Shown in pieces: positions 18,197 through 27,772 of a DNA stretch of 64,000 nt; positions within the stretch are counted from its first letter, which is position 1; each line of letters begins with the position of its first letter. Source of the stretch: JBJYIN01 sp046237015 (GTDB lineage: Bacteria > Pseudomonadota > Gammaproteobacteria > Enterobacterales > Enterobacteriaceae). A program made the translations under genes and the position numbers. The notes below the pieces were generated by a model. That model saw nothing but the letters and a program-made list of their open reading frames with translations. It had not been told where the DNA came from and did not search any database. Where the stretch lies: assembly GCF_046237015.1 (NCBI RefSeq), contig NZ_JBJYIN010000014.1, positions 1 through 64,000 of the forward strand. Reading direction: 5' to 3'.

Positions 18197-19441
18197 ATGT
18201 CCAGAATGAAATGTCACTACGCCGCCTTACCGCTTGCACTGGCAACAGCACTTGCCGTGACCTATTCAGGTATCGTCGGCGCGGCAGAGAAACCGGTAAA
18301 AATAGGTTTGCTGGAAGATGCATCAGGTAACTTTGCCTTACCCGTCATACCCAAGATTCATGCGACCGAGCTTGCTGTTGAAGAGATCAATGCCAAAGGC
18401 GGCATTCTTGGCCGCCCGATTGAATTGGTGAAATACGATACGCAATCGGATAACACCCGTTTTCAGCAGATGGCGCGCCGTTTGATTAAAAACGACAAAG
18501 TGGATGTCATTTTCGGCGCGTTTTCCAGCGCCTCACGTGAAGCCATTCGCCCGATCATGGATCGTGAAAAACAGATGTATTGGTACAACAACCAGTACGA
18601 AGGCGGCGTTTGCGATACGAACGTTTTCGTCACTGGTGCTGTCCCGGAACAGCAATTTTCAACCCTGATCCCGTGGATGATGGAGAAGTACGGTAAAAAT
18701 GTGTACACCATCGCTGCTGACTATAACTTTGGTCAGATCTCCGCCGAATGGGTACGTAAAATCGTCACGGAAAATGGCGGTACGATGGTCGGTGAAGAGT
18801 TTATTCCACTCAGCGTGTCGCAGTTCGGCCAAACCATTCAGAACATTCAGAAAGCTAAACCTGACTTTGTGATGACGTTACTGGTTGGCGCTAACCAATC
18901 TTCCTACTACGAACAAGCCGCCGCCGCCAAACTCGGTTTGCCGATGGGTAGCTCGGTGAATGTCGGCCAGGCCTATGAACATAAACGTTTTAAAGCGCCT
19001 GCGTTGAAAGACATGTACATCACGGCTAACTACATCGAAGAGGTGGATACGCCCGCCAGCAACGATTTCAAACAACGCTTCCGCGCCAAGTTCCCTAACG
19101 AACCTTATATCAATCAGGAAGCGGCCAATGCTTATGATGCCGTTTATTTGTACAAACTGGCGGTAGAAAAAGCAGGTAGCACGGAAATGGATGCGGTACG
19201 CCGTGCGTTGGAAACTGGTGAAATCTGTACTGACGGCCCTTCAGGCAAGGTTTGTATCGATCCGAAAAGCCACCACCTAAGCCACACCATTTATCTGGCG
19301 CATGTGAAAGACGATCACTCTATCGAGATCCCAAAAGTATGGCATGACATTAAGCCTTACTGGCTGGGGGAAGCGGGTTGCAACCTGCCGGTTAAACCGG
19401 ATACCAACCAGTACACGCCTTCCAGCCCACCGAAGGCCTGA
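18197..19441 (+). CDS. Amide/urea ABC transporter substrate-binding protein (UrtA/FmdD-like)
   Basis: Periplasmic receptor of the branched-chain amino acid (HAAT) type, closest by eye to urea and short-chain amide binding proteins. The start at 18197 has AGGGG five bases upstream; the frame also opens at 18137, inside the leader terminator. The 414-residue product has a signal peptide ending near SGIVGA/AEKPVK. Conserved pieces are VEEINAKGGILGRPIELV and YWYNNQYEGGVCDTN. It heads a set of five ABC genes followed by an amidase, so the likely ligand is formamide, acetamide or a similar short amide rather than urea; no urease is in the window. Confidence 0.85.
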   Translation: MSRMKCHYAALPLALATALAVTYSGIVGAAEKPVKIGLLEDASGNFALPVIPKIHATELAVEEINAKGGILGRPIELVKYDTQSDNTRFQQMARRLIKNDKVDVIFGAFSSASREAIRPIMDREKQMYWYNNQYEGGVCDTNVFVTGAVPEQQFSTLIPWMMEKYGKNVYTIAADYNFGQISAEWVRKIVTENGGTMVGEEFIPLSVSQFGQTIQNIQKAKPDFVMTLLVGANQSSYYEQAAAAKLGLPMGSSVNVGQAYEHKRFKAPALKDMYITANYIEEVDTPASNDFKQRFRAKFPNEPYINQEAANAYDAVYLYKLAVEKAGSTEMDAVRRALETGEICTDGPSGKVCIDPKSHHLSHTIYLAHVKDDHSIEIPKVWHDIKPYWLGEAGCNLPVKPDTNQYTPSSPPKA

Positions 19442-19536
19442 TGTATGTCCTGCGTCAGAGCAGCGAGCGTTTTTCTCTACTCTGACGCCATTTCTTCATT
19501 TGCCGTGTCAGTCAGGACACCAAGGATTGCCCGTCA

Positions 19537-20406
19537 ATGCTAATGCTATCCTTTCTTTACTCCGTGCTTTACCAGTTTGGCGATAATTTTGCCTATCTGG
19601 TGCTGGCCGCCCTTGGTTTGGCCGTTATTTTCGGCATGATGGGCGTGATCAACCTCGCCCACGGTGAATTCATTATGTGTGGTGCCTATGTCACCATTTT
19701 GATGAATAAAGCCGGTTTACCGCTTCCGCTTGCCATGCTGAGCGGCACGTTGGCTGCGGCGTTCGCCGGTGGCGTCGTAGAACGCCTGGTGGTACGTCAC
19801 CTCTATGGCCGTCTGTATGATTCCGTGGTTGCCACCTGGGCAATCAGCCTGATCGTGCAGCAAAGCATGTTGCTTATCGCTGGCCCATCGTTGGAAGGAC
19901 TCTCTACGCCGTTCGGCTCGTTTACGCTAGGCGATTACTCTTTCGCGACCTATCGCGCCATTCTGCCTTTGCTCGCTATTGCCGTTTTGATGATGTTGTA
20001 CTGGCTGTTTTTTCACACTAACTACGGTGTGTGCGCCAGAGCGACGATTCAGAACGCGAAAATGGCGTCCTGCCTGGGTCTGGAAACAGACCGGATCTAT
20101 ACGCTTACCTTCGCACTCGGTGCCGGGCTTGCCGGGCTGGCTGGCGCTATTTATGCGCCAACGCTGACGGCCGTTCCTACGATGGGGAGCAGTTTCATTG
20201 TACAAGCCTTTGTTTCTGTGGTGGTCGGTGGGGCGAATGTATTGGTGGGAACGATCCCTGCGGCGATGGCGTTGGGGGCGATCCAGACAGGGCTGAACGC
20301 CTGGTATGGGCAACTGGCTGGACAGATAGGCCTGTTGTTGACCGCTGTCTTGGTGATCCGTCTGTTACCCAATGGCGTCGGTAGCCTGTTTACCCGCAAC
20401 CGCTAG
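19537..20406 (+). CDS. Amide/urea ABC transporter permease (UrtB/LivH-like)
   Basis: A 289-residue inner-membrane permease of the LivH family with about eight hydrophobic segments. The stretch GVINLAHGEFIMCGAY is the LivH/UrtB signature and FVSVVVGGANVLVGTIPAAM the C-terminal one. A weak AAGGA precedes the ATG; a second ATG two codons later is equally possible. It follows the binding protein by 95 bp and precedes the second permease by 9 bp. Confidence 0.87.
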   Translation: MLMLSFLYSVLYQFGDNFAYLVLAALGLAVIFGMMGVINLAHGEFIMCGAYVTILMNKAGLPLPLAMLSGTLAAAFAGGVVERLVVRHLYGRLYDSVVATWAISLIVQQSMLLIAGPSLEGLSTPFGSFTLGDYSFATYRAILPLLAIAVLMMLYWLFFHTNYGVCARATIQNAKMASCLGLETDRIYTLTFALGAGLAGLAGAIYAPTLTAVPTMGSSFIVQAFVSVVVGGANVLVGTIPAAMALGAIQTGLNAWYGQLAGQIGLLLTAVLVIRLLPNGVGSLFTRNR

Positions 20407-20415
20407 GAGCCAAAA

Positions 20416-21513
20416 ATGACGATAACTTCTGTTCCTGTTTCCACCCGTGGCGCACAAAAGCGTGGCCTGAATAACACCACGCGGCTGGCCTGTATCATCA
20501 TGGTCGTTGCCCTGTTATTGCCTCTGGTGCTTGATAGTGCGTTGGTGGGGGATTTTGCCTATTTCCTGCTGTGGACCTTTTGTGCCATTGGGTTGGCGGC
20601 GATGTGGGGGCATGGCGGTATTCTTTCCTTTGGGCAAACGGCCTTCTTCGGGCTGGCAGGTTACACCTATGGTGTCATGACGCTCAATTTTGGCGATGGC
20701 GTGTTATCCACGTGGTCTGGCTTACTGTTCGCTCTGTTAATGGCCGCTGCGGTTGCTGCTGCGCTGGGTTACCTGATGTTTTATGGCGGTGTGACGGGCA
20801 TCTTCATCGGTATCGTGACGCTCTCTTTCACGCTGGTGCTTGAAACGTTCATGTCTCAGACCGCCGGGCCACAATGGGCTATCGGTAGCGCACGCCTCAA
20901 TGGTTTCAATGGTATGTCCGGCATGCCGCCGCTTTCTCTCCCTGGTCTGGATGGCGAATTATTCCTCCTGGAAGGTAATGCTTTTTACTACCTGATTGTC
21001 ATTCTGCTGGCCGCCGTTTACTGGGGCGTACGCCGCCTGTTGCGTTCTAATTTCGGCTTAACGCTAGCCTCAATTCGTGAGAACCCCCGTCGGGCTGAAA
21101 TGCTTGGGATAGACATTCGCCGCTATCAGCTGTTGGTGTTTGTGTTGGGAGGCGTGTTGTCGGGGTTATCCGGTGCGCTTTATACCATCTGGGGCTCTTA
21201 TATTACGCCGTCTTCCATGGGCTTAACCGCCGCGGCCATGCCCGTTATCTGGGTCGCGACGGCGGGGCGAAAAAATATTTTCGGTACCGTGGTGATGACC
21301 GCGCTGATGGTGTGGTTGTCACAGTGGCTGGCGGTGTACGGCAGTGAGTACGCCATGATTTTGCTGGGATTCATTCTGCTGTTTGTTGTTCTGGCTGCAC
21401 CTAATGGTCTGTTGCCGTGGATGGCGGAAAAAGCCGGTCTCTTGAGCGCCAAATATCATGCCGAACGCGATGCGCTTCAGAAGGGGGTGCAACATAAAGG
21501 GGCACAACAATGA
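20416..21513 (+). CDS. Amide/urea ABC transporter permease (UrtC/LivM-like)
   Basis: The 365-residue second permease of the importer, with a LivM-type domain; GHGGILSFGQTAFFGLAGY and SIRENPRRAEMLGI are family signatures. AGGAG lies six bases before the ATG. Its stop codon overlaps the start of the next ATPase gene (ATGA), so the pair is translationally coupled. Confidence 0.88.
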   Translation: MTITSVPVSTRGAQKRGLNNTTRLACIIMVVALLLPLVLDSALVGDFAYFLLWTFCAIGLAAMWGHGGILSFGQTAFFGLAGYTYGVMTLNFGDGVLSTWSGLLFALLMAAAVAAALGYLMFYGGVTGIFIGIVTLSFTLVLETFMSQTAGPQWAIGSARLNGFNGMSGMPPLSLPGLDGELFLLEGNAFYYLIVILLAAVYWGVRRLLRSNFGLTLASIRENPRRAEMLGIDIRRYQLLVFVLGGVLSGLSGALYTIWGSYITPSSMGLTAAAMPVIWVATAGRKNIFGTVVMTALMVWLSQWLAVYGSEYAMILLGFILLFVVLAAPNGLLPWMAEKAGLLSAKYHAERDALQKGVQHKGAQQ

Positions 21514-22244
21514 TCCAAACACATCAGGAATTGATCCTTGAAACCAAGGGACTGAGTAAACGCTTTGGTGGTGCTCAGGTGATTAATCAGGTGGATATGC
21601 AGATTCGCCGTGGCGAGGTGCGTTGCGTTATTGGCCCAAACGGCGCGGGGAAAAGCACCTTTTTTAAATTGCTTACGGGGGAACACGCGCCGAGTGGGGG
21701 GGAGATCCGTTTCTTTGAGCATCGATTGAATGCGCTTGCCCCCTTCCAGCGTATCCAGATGGGGATGAGCATCAAGTTTCAGATCCCAGGTATTTTCCCC
21801 GATCTCACTGTGGAACAACATTTGCAATTGTCACTAAGCCACCTGCGTCCACAGGTTCGGCAGGAGGCCGCCAGCATGGATGAATTGCTGCAACGCTTCA
21901 AATTAGGTGATGAAAGACGGCAACTGGCCGGAAATTTATCGCATGGCAAAAAGCAGTGGCTGGAGATTGCGATGGCCATCTCTCTACGCCCTGCGCTGTT
22001 GATGCTTGACGAACCTGTCGCAGGGCTATCGGTAGAAGAAACGTACCTCACGGGTGAATTGATCAAAGACATGCAGCAGGACGGTCTGACGCTGATGGTT
22101 GTTGAACACGATATGACGTTTGTTCGTCAAATTGCCTCGCGGGTGACCGTGCTCCACGGCGGCAGAGTGTTTGCCGATGGTGAGGCCGCGAAGGTACTGG
22201 CTCAGGATGATGTTGCGGATATTTACTTGGGGAAAACCGGATGA
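21510..22244 (+). CDS. Amide/urea ABC transporter ATP-binding protein (UrtD/LivG-like)
   Basis: First ATPase of the importer, 244 residues. Walker A GPNGAGKST near residue 43, the signature NLSHGKKQWLEIAM near 145 (LSHG instead of LSGG, common in UrtD proteins), Walker B LLMLDEPVAGLS near 167 and switch histidine in VVEHDM. Overlaps the upstream permease and downstream ATPase by 4 bp each. Confidence 0.88.
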   Translation: MIQTHQELILETKGLSKRFGGAQVINQVDMQIRRGEVRCVIGPNGAGKSTFFKLLTGEHAPSGGEIRFFEHRLNALAPFQRIQMGMSIKFQIPGIFPDLTVEQHLQLSLSHLRPQVRQEAASMDELLQRFKLGDERRQLAGNLSHGKKQWLEIAMAISLRPALLMLDEPVAGLSVEETYLTGELIKDMQQDGLTLMVVEHDMTFVRQIASRVTVLHGGRVFADGEAAKVLAQDDVADIYLGKTG

Positions 22245-22960
22245 ACGACGTGTTATTGCAGGTGGAAGGGGTGACCGGCGGTTACGGCGGTGGACAGGTG
22301 TTGAACGGTGCCACGTTGCAATTGCATGCCGCCGAAGTGCTGGGATTAATTGGCCGCAATGGCGTCGGCAAAACCACGCTGATGCGTACGCTTATTGGCG
22401 CAGTTCCCGTCAGGAGCGGCAGCATTATGTTGGGTGAAATTGATATTACGCAGGCGACATCACAACGTCGTGCCCGATTGGGGATCGGCTATGTTCCGCA
22501 GGGGCGAGAGGTGTTTAGTGGGCTAACCGTGGCAGAGAACCTACAGGTTGGTATGCAGTTTGTTCGTGAACACCGTGAATTCGCACAGGATCTTCTGGAG
22601 CGGGTACTGGAATATTTCCCTATTTTGCGCCAGCGCCTGAAACAGAAGGCCGGCACGATGAGCGGCGGCGAGCAGCAACAGTTGGCGATTGCCCGTGCGT
22701 TGGTCGGATCGCCGAAGGTCTTGCTGCTTGACGAGCCATCAGAAGGCGTACAGCCCTCCATCGTCCATATTATCGCCGACACGCTGGTGCGTATTGCCCG
22801 TGAGTTGCGTGTCGCCGTTATTTTGGTCGAGCAGGATATCGCCATGATTCAGCGAGCGGCCCAGCGCTGTTGCGTGATGGATAAAGGCCAGGTGATTGAA
22901 ACGCTGACGCAACCCCAGCTTTCTGATGACCATTTGATGCGCCGTCATCTGGCGTTGTAA
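22241..22960 (+). CDS. Amide/urea ABC transporter ATP-binding protein (UrtE/LivF-like)
   Basis: Second ATPase of the importer, 239 residues. Walker A GRNGVGKTT, signature MSGGEQQQLAIAR, Walker B VLLLDEPSEGVQPS, the last being typical of UrtE and LivF. Coupled to the preceding ATPase by an ATGA overlap. The amidase gene follows after 50 bp. Confidence 0.88.
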   Translation: MNDVLLQVEGVTGGYGGGQVLNGATLQLHAAEVLGLIGRNGVGKTTLMRTLIGAVPVRSGSIMLGEIDITQATSQRRARLGIGYVPQGREVFSGLTVAENLQVGMQFVREHREFAQDLLERVLEYFPILRQRLKQKAGTMSGGEQQQLAIARALVGSPKVLLLDEPSEGVQPSIVHIIADTLVRIARELRVAVILVEQDIAMIQRAAQRCCVMDKGQVIETLTQPQLSDDHLMRRHLAL

Positions 22961-23010
22961 TCCGTTATACCAGCCGCTTGGCTGACTCTTTTTTCAGTGG
23001 AGAACACATT

Positions 23011-24000
23011 ATGAAATGGCTTGAAGATTCGATCATGCGTAAGCGCGGCGTGGGTGCGGAACGTAAACCCGTGACCCATCACCTGACCGAAGAAATGCAA
23101 AAAGAATTTCACTACACCATCGGCCCTTATTCCTCGCCGGTGCTCACCATTGAGCCAGGCGATCGCGTGATCGTCGATACGCGTGATGCGTTTGAAGGTG
23201 CGATTAAATCAGAACAGGATGTTCCCAGTGAGCTGCTGAAAATGCCGTTTCTGAATCCGCAGAATGGCCCAATCATGGTCAATGGCGCTGAAAAAGGCGA
23301 TGTATTGGCGGTGTATATCGAATCCATGCTGCCTCGAGGGGCTAACCCCTATGGTATTTGCGCCATGTTGCCACACTTTGGTGGGCTAACTGGCACCGAT
23401 CTAACGGCCATGCTCAACGATCCGCTGCCGGAGAAGGTCAGGATGATCAAACTCGACAGTGAGAAAGTGTATTGGAGCCAGCGTCACACGCTGCCTTACA
23501 AACCGCATATCGGTACGCTGAGCGTCTCGCCGGAAATCGATTCTATCAATTCACTGACGCCAGATAATCATGGCGGAAACATGGATGTGCCGGACATTGG
23601 CCCCGGCAGCATCACCTATTTGCCTGTGCGTTCGCCGGGTGGGCGTTTGTTTATCGGTGATGCCCACGCTTGTCAGGGGGACGGTGAGATCTGTGGGACG
23701 GCGGTAGAGTTCAGTTCAATCACCACGATCAAAGTGGATCTGATTAAGCATTGGTCGCTGTCATGGCCCCGGATGGAAAATGCAGAATCCATCATGAGTA
23801 TTGGCAGCGCTCGTCCTCTGGAAGACGCCACACGTATCGCTTACCGCGATTTGATTTACTGGCTGGTGGATGACTTCGGCTTCGAACAGTGGGATGCCTA
23901 CATGTTACTCAGTCAATGCGGCAAAGTTCGCCTCGGCAATATGGTCGATCCTAAATATACCGTCGGCGCCATGCTCAACAAAACATTGCTGGCGCAATGA
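23011..24000 (+). CDS. Formamidase/acetamidase (FmdA/AmdA family)
   Basis: Hydrolyses a short amide to ammonia and the acid. The 329-residue product contains the family motif FIGDAHACQGDGEICGTAVE around residues 213-232, and NHGGNMDVPDIGPGS, both part of the metal-site fold. The start at 23011 has GGAG eight bases upstream; the frame extends to 22978 without support. It is shorter than classical formamidases of about 400 residues, closer to bacterial acetamidases. The neighbouring importer and AmiC/AmiR pair support the amide role; the exact substrate is inferred. Confidence 0.85.
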   Translation: MKWLEDSIMRKRGVGAERKPVTHHLTEEMQKEFHYTIGPYSSPVLTIEPGDRVIVDTRDAFEGAIKSEQDVPSELLKMPFLNPQNGPIMVNGAEKGDVLAVYIESMLPRGANPYGICAMLPHFGGLTGTDLTAMLNDPLPEKVRMIKLDSEKVYWSQRHTLPYKPHIGTLSVSPEIDSINSLTPDNHGGNMDVPDIGPGSITYLPVRSPGGRLFIGDAHACQGDGEICGTAVEFSSITTIKVDLIKHWSLSWPRMENAESIMSIGSARPLEDATRIAYRDLIYWLVDDFGFEQWDAYMLLSQCGKVRLGNMVDPKYTVGAMLNKTLLAQ

Positions 24001-24006
24001 TGGCTC

Positions 24007-24031
24007 GTCCGGACATCTGCGGATGCCGGAC
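24007..24031 (+). other. Intra-operon hairpin between amidase and amiC
   Basis: GTCCGG and CATC pair with GATG and CCGGAC around loop TGCG, with one bulged A. No T-run follows, so it is unlikely to be a full terminator; it may stabilise or help process the amidase message relative to the sensor genes downstream. Confidence 0.45.
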
Positions 24032-24108
24032 GCATCGTTATTGTATTTGACAATAAACAAGAGGGTTTATCCCCCGCGTACCTGCCACTCGAAAGATAAA
24101 GGGGTTAT

Positions 24109-25275
24109 ATGGGCTCAGCCACACCAGTCAACATCGGTTTGCTTTATTCTTCCAGCGGCGTGACGGCGGCGCTGGAGTTGTCGCAATGGCGCGGCGCAAC
24201 CCAGGCTATCGCTGAAATTAACCAAAATGGTGGGATTAATGGTCGATTACTCAACGCCATCCATTACGACCCTCAGTCTGAAGATGCCCTGTTTCGCACT
24301 TTGGCGGAGCGCTTGATTGTCTCAGACAACGTGAATGTGATTTTCGGTGGTTATACCTCCAGCAGTCGTAAAGCGATGTCACCCGTGGTGGAAAAATATC
24401 AGCGCTTGCTGTTTTACTCCCAACTGTATGAAGGCTTTGAATTTTCAGAAAATATTCTCTATGGCGGTGCTGCGCCTAACCAAAACTGTGTTCAGTTGGC
24501 TGATTATCTCGCCAGCCATTTTGGGGCGCGGGTTTATATGATTGGTTCACGCTACGTTTACCCTTATGAAAGCAACCGCAATATGCAGGAATTGATCCTG
24601 CAATATCCTGATGGTGCCGTGATTGGTGAACGTTATCTGGCGTTGAATGCGTCCTACGAAGCATTTCTGCCAGTCGTGGAGGACATCAAGAAAAAGCAGC
24701 CGGACTTTATTTTTAGCACGGTTGTCGGTCAGACCGTCCCGTTTCTGTACCGCGCATACCATGAGGCCGGGCTCGATCCTTCCCGTATGCCAATCGGTAG
24801 CTTAAATACGTCGGAAACCGAGATTGCCATGATGGGGGCTGAGCTGGCTGTCGGCCATTACACCTCGACGCCTTATTTCCAAAGTATCAACAGTAAGGCC
24901 AATCACATCGCCCTTGAACAATTCCATCGGCAGTTCGGTGCGGATATGAATACGGATATGAATTGGGAGGCGACTTACAGCCAGGTACACCTCTTTGCCA
25001 AAGCGATGCAGGAATGCGGTAGCGATCGTATGCGCGATTTATTGCCCGCTTTGCGCGGTAGCGAGTTTGATGCTCCACAGGGACGGATTCGCATCGATCC
25101 GCTGAATCAACATACCGGGCTCTACCCGCGCATTGGTCAGGCGAACGCGTCAGGACAATTCACCGTCGTGCGTGAATCACGCCGTATCGTCGCACCGGAT
25201 CCCTATATGACCAATCAGATTCAGGGAGACTGGGTCACTAAACTGACAAAAGTGGAGTCCCCCCATGCGACATAG
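24109..25275 (+). CDS. amiC: AmiC-like cytosolic amide sensor
   Basis: Ligand-binding protein of the periplasmic-binding fold that, in Pseudomonas, holds AmiR inactive until an amide binds. The 388-residue product starts MGSATPVNIGLLYSSSGVTA with no signal peptide, as Pseudomonas AmiC does. Conserved pieces include PVVEKYQRLLFYSQLYEGFE, NILYGGAAPNQN and DFIFSTVVG. AAGGGG precedes the ATG. It overlaps the antiterminator gene by 11 bp, which supports formation of a complex. It is a paralogue of the secreted binding protein at 18197. Confidence 0.85.
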   Translation: MGSATPVNIGLLYSSSGVTAALELSQWRGATQAIAEINQNGGINGRLLNAIHYDPQSEDALFRTLAERLIVSDNVNVIFGGYTSSSRKAMSPVVEKYQRLLFYSQLYEGFEFSENILYGGAAPNQNCVQLADYLASHFGARVYMIGSRYVYPYESNRNMQELILQYPDGAVIGERYLALNASYEAFLPVVEDIKKKQPDFIFSTVVGQTVPFLYRAYHEAGLDPSRMPIGSLNTSETEIAMMGAELAVGHYTSTPYFQSINSKANHIALEQFHRQFGADMNTDMNWEATYSQVHLFAKAMQECGSDRMRDLLPALRGSEFDAPQGRIRIDPLNQHTGLYPRIGQANASGQFTVVRESRRIVAPDPYMTNQIQGDWVTKLTKVESPHAT

Positions 25276-25906
25276 CGACCCTCGAACCAGTGCAACCGCC
25301 TTACTCCTTAGCAGAGGAATGCGTTGTGTCGTCCTCCATCCTGACGATGCGGATGGCGAAACGTTGACGAATCATCTACGGCGCATGGGGTTTAAGGTAC
25401 GGGCATATTGGCCAGCGCCTGAAACGCTTCCCGCCGATACCGATTTGATCTTCTTGGCATTGCAATCCGATCGGCCTGAACCGGACGTTCCTTGGCTCGA
25501 TCTTAACAAGCATGCGTTGATTACCATCAGCAGCTATGAAAACCCCACGTTTATCGATCAGACGTTGAGCATGGGGGCGAGCGCCACCATCACGACACCG
25601 GTCAGGGCCTCTGGGTTGCTGTCCACGATGGTGTTTGCCTTACATCATGCCCAGCAGCGTCGACACATGACCGAGCGTATTGAGCGTTTGGAAAAGAAAA
25701 TGCTTGGTCTGCGTCAGGTGAGTGAAGCCAAAGCGATTTTAATGCGCATGCACAACATCGGTGAGGAACAGGCTTACGAGATCCTGCGTCATCAGGCGAT
25801 GGATAAGCGAATTACCGTTGAGGAAATGGCCTGCGCATTAATTCAGGCCAACGATATTTTTTCATGGACCACGCCGGGAAGTACCACTCATCGAAAAAGT
25901 GGATGA
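25265..25906 (+). CDS. amiR: AmiR-like ANTAR-domain transcription antiterminator
   Basis: RNA-binding antiterminator, 213 residues. The N-terminal half is a receiver-like fold without a clear phosphorylation site, a coiled coil follows at about 125-150, and the C-terminal ANTAR domain (about 153-205) is recognisable from SEAKAILMRMHNIGEEQAYE and RITVEEMACALIQAND. GGAG lies seven bases before the ATG. Partner of the AmiC-like protein encoded immediately upstream. Its probable target is the hairpin leader at 18055-18138, about 7 kb upstream at the head of the same operon, which would make a self-inducing loop. Confidence 0.88.
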   Translation: MRHSDPRTSATALLLSRGMRCVVLHPDDADGETLTNHLRRMGFKVRAYWPAPETLPADTDLIFLALQSDRPEPDVPWLDLNKHALITISSYENPTFIDQTLSMGASATITTPVRASGLLSTMVFALHHAQQRRHMTERIERLEKKMLGLRQVSEAKAILMRMHNIGEEQAYEILRHQAMDKRITVEEMACALIQANDIFSWTTPGSTTHRKSG

Positions 25907-26009
25907 GCGTGTCTGTAACGTCTCCCCCGCCTGCAACCAGCCCGGTTTGTTCCGGGATCATACAGGCTGGAACCAACACCAGAACAACTAACTGTTTGTG
26001 AGGATAATG

Positions 26010-27740
26010 ATGCCTATTGCCCCATTTTTAGCTGCTGCCATTCAATTTGAACCCACGCTAGCCGCCAAGGAAAATAACGTTCGTCAACTGTTGGCGATGG
26101 TGGAACAGGCTGCCCAACAAGGGGCTAGGCTGATTACCACGCCGGAAATGGCGACAACAGGTTACTGTTGGTATGACCGTCGGGAAATTGCACCCATGGT
26201 GGAAACCGTACCGGGTGAAACCACTGAACGTTTCACTGAGTTAGCGCAACGCTATCAATGCTACATCGTCCTCGGTATGCCGGAGGTGGATACCACCACC
26301 TCGCTCTATTACAACAGCGCGGTGCTGATTGGGCCGGAAGGGGTGATTGGCTGCCATCGCAAAAGTCATCCTTATATCTCTGAACCAAAATGGGCCGCCG
26401 CTGGCGATCTCGGCCATCAGGTATTTGATACCCCGATCGGTCGGATTGGGATGCTGGTCTGTATGGATATTCATTATCCGGAAACCGCGCGACTATTGGC
26501 GTTGGGCGGCGCAGATATTATTTGTCACATTAGCAACTGGCTGGCGGAGAGAACGCCCGCACCTTACTGGATTAGCCGTGCGATGGAAAACAGTTGCTAT
26601 GTGATTGAAAGCAATCGTTGGGGTCTGGAGCGCGGCGTTCAGTTTAGCGGCGGTAGCTGTATTATTGAACCTAACGGTGATATTGCTGCCGTGGTTGATG
26701 ATGGTGATGGCGTCGCTTTGGCACAGGTGGATATCAGCCGTAGTCGAGAACGTCAGGTTCTCGGGCAGCCGGTTTTCAGTCAGCGTCGTCCTCATGACTA
26801 TCAAACCCTGCTCAGCGATAGCTTTTTGTGGAATCCACAGGATTTCTTCGGGCTTTACGGGCATCGCCCACTGCCGGAAGGCCGTCAAAGTCATATCAGC
26901 GTGGTGCAATACACGTCCGCCGAGCGGGTTGACGATAATCTGGCGCAGATTATTGCCTTGACGGAAAAGGCGGTGAACGAACAGGGCAGCGAGCTATTGG
27001 TCTTCCCTGAACGGGCATTAACCGGTAGTGCAACGCCCAGAGATAATGCACAAACGACAGATAGCGCTGCGATACAGCGTTTGACGCGTTTAGCCATGAT
27101 GCTTCGGGTTCATCTGGTGGTCGGTATGGCCGAACAGGATGGCGACATATTTTATAATTCGCAGATGCTGTTTGGGCCACAGGGGGTTATTGGGTGCTAC
27201 CGCCAGATGCACTTATCTGAAGCCGATCGGCTATGGGCCACGGCGGGTGATGAATGGGCGACTTTCGATACGTCATTAGGCCGAGTCGGTTTACTGTTGG
27301 GTAATGATTTATTGCTGCCGGAAGCGGGACGTATTCTGGCTTTGGAAGGCTGTGATATTCTTGCCTGTTCTGCTGCTTTATTAACAGGATTCACCGGTTC
27401 GCATCAGGGCAGTGTGGTGAAGCAACATTACCCGATACCGATGGGGGCCGATCCGTTGCATTGGCATTTCGCACGTACACGTGCTGGCGAAAACAATGTT
27501 TATCTGGCCTTTGCCAATGGCGTAAACGACGACAAAGGGGGATTCAGCGGTATTTTTGGCCCGGAAACGTTCCATTTCCCAAGAAATGAACAGGTGTTGT
27601 GGCAGGAACAAGCGGTGATCACTCAGCAGATTGATACGCGGCCGATTGCCAATAGTCCTTATCCCACGAACGTGGTACGCAGAAAAGATCTGGTCGCTAT
27701 GCGCTTACCTCATCATTACACGCCGTTGATTGTTGGTTAG
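26010..27740 (+). CDS. Tandem nitrilase-fold (carbon-nitrogen hydrolase) protein, second domain degenerate
   Basis: A 576-residue fusion of two carbon-nitrogen hydrolase domains (about 4-265 and 293-560). The first domain has the complete Glu-Lys-Cys set: E46 in TTPEMATTGY, K118 in HRKSH, C151 in LVCMDIHYPE. The second keeps E334 in VFPERALTG, but the Lys position is Q399 (YRQMH) and the Cys position is G431 (LLGNDLLLPE), so it should be inactive. I start at the ATG at 26010, five bases after GAGGA, rather than the GTG at 25998. It ends the amide operon and probably hydrolyses an amide or nitrile-derived amide; substrate unknown. Confidence 0.82.
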   Translation: MPIAPFLAAAIQFEPTLAAKENNVRQLLAMVEQAAQQGARLITTPEMATTGYCWYDRREIAPMVETVPGETTERFTELAQRYQCYIVLGMPEVDTTTSLYYNSAVLIGPEGVIGCHRKSHPYISEPKWAAAGDLGHQVFDTPIGRIGMLVCMDIHYPETARLLALGGADIICHISNWLAERTPAPYWISRAMENSCYVIESNRWGLERGVQFSGGSCIIEPNGDIAAVVDDGDGVALAQVDISRSRERQVLGQPVFSQRRPHDYQTLLSDSFLWNPQDFFGLYGHRPLPEGRQSHISVVQYTSAERVDDNLAQIIALTEKAVNEQGSELLVFPERALTGSATPRDNAQTTDSAAIQRLTRLAMMLRVHLVVGMAEQDGDIFYNSQMLFGPQGVIGCYRQMHLSEADRLWATAGDEWATFDTSLGRVGLLLGNDLLLPEAGRILALEGCDILACSAALLTGFTGSHQGSVVKQHYPIPMGADPLHWHFARTRAGENNVYLAFANGVNDDKGGFSGIFGPETFHFPRNEQVLWQEQAVITQQIDTRPIANSPYPTNVVRRKDLVAMRLPHHYTPLIVG

Positions 27741-27772
27741 TGTTCTCTGGCTTCTTATCGCGTCAGGCGAAC

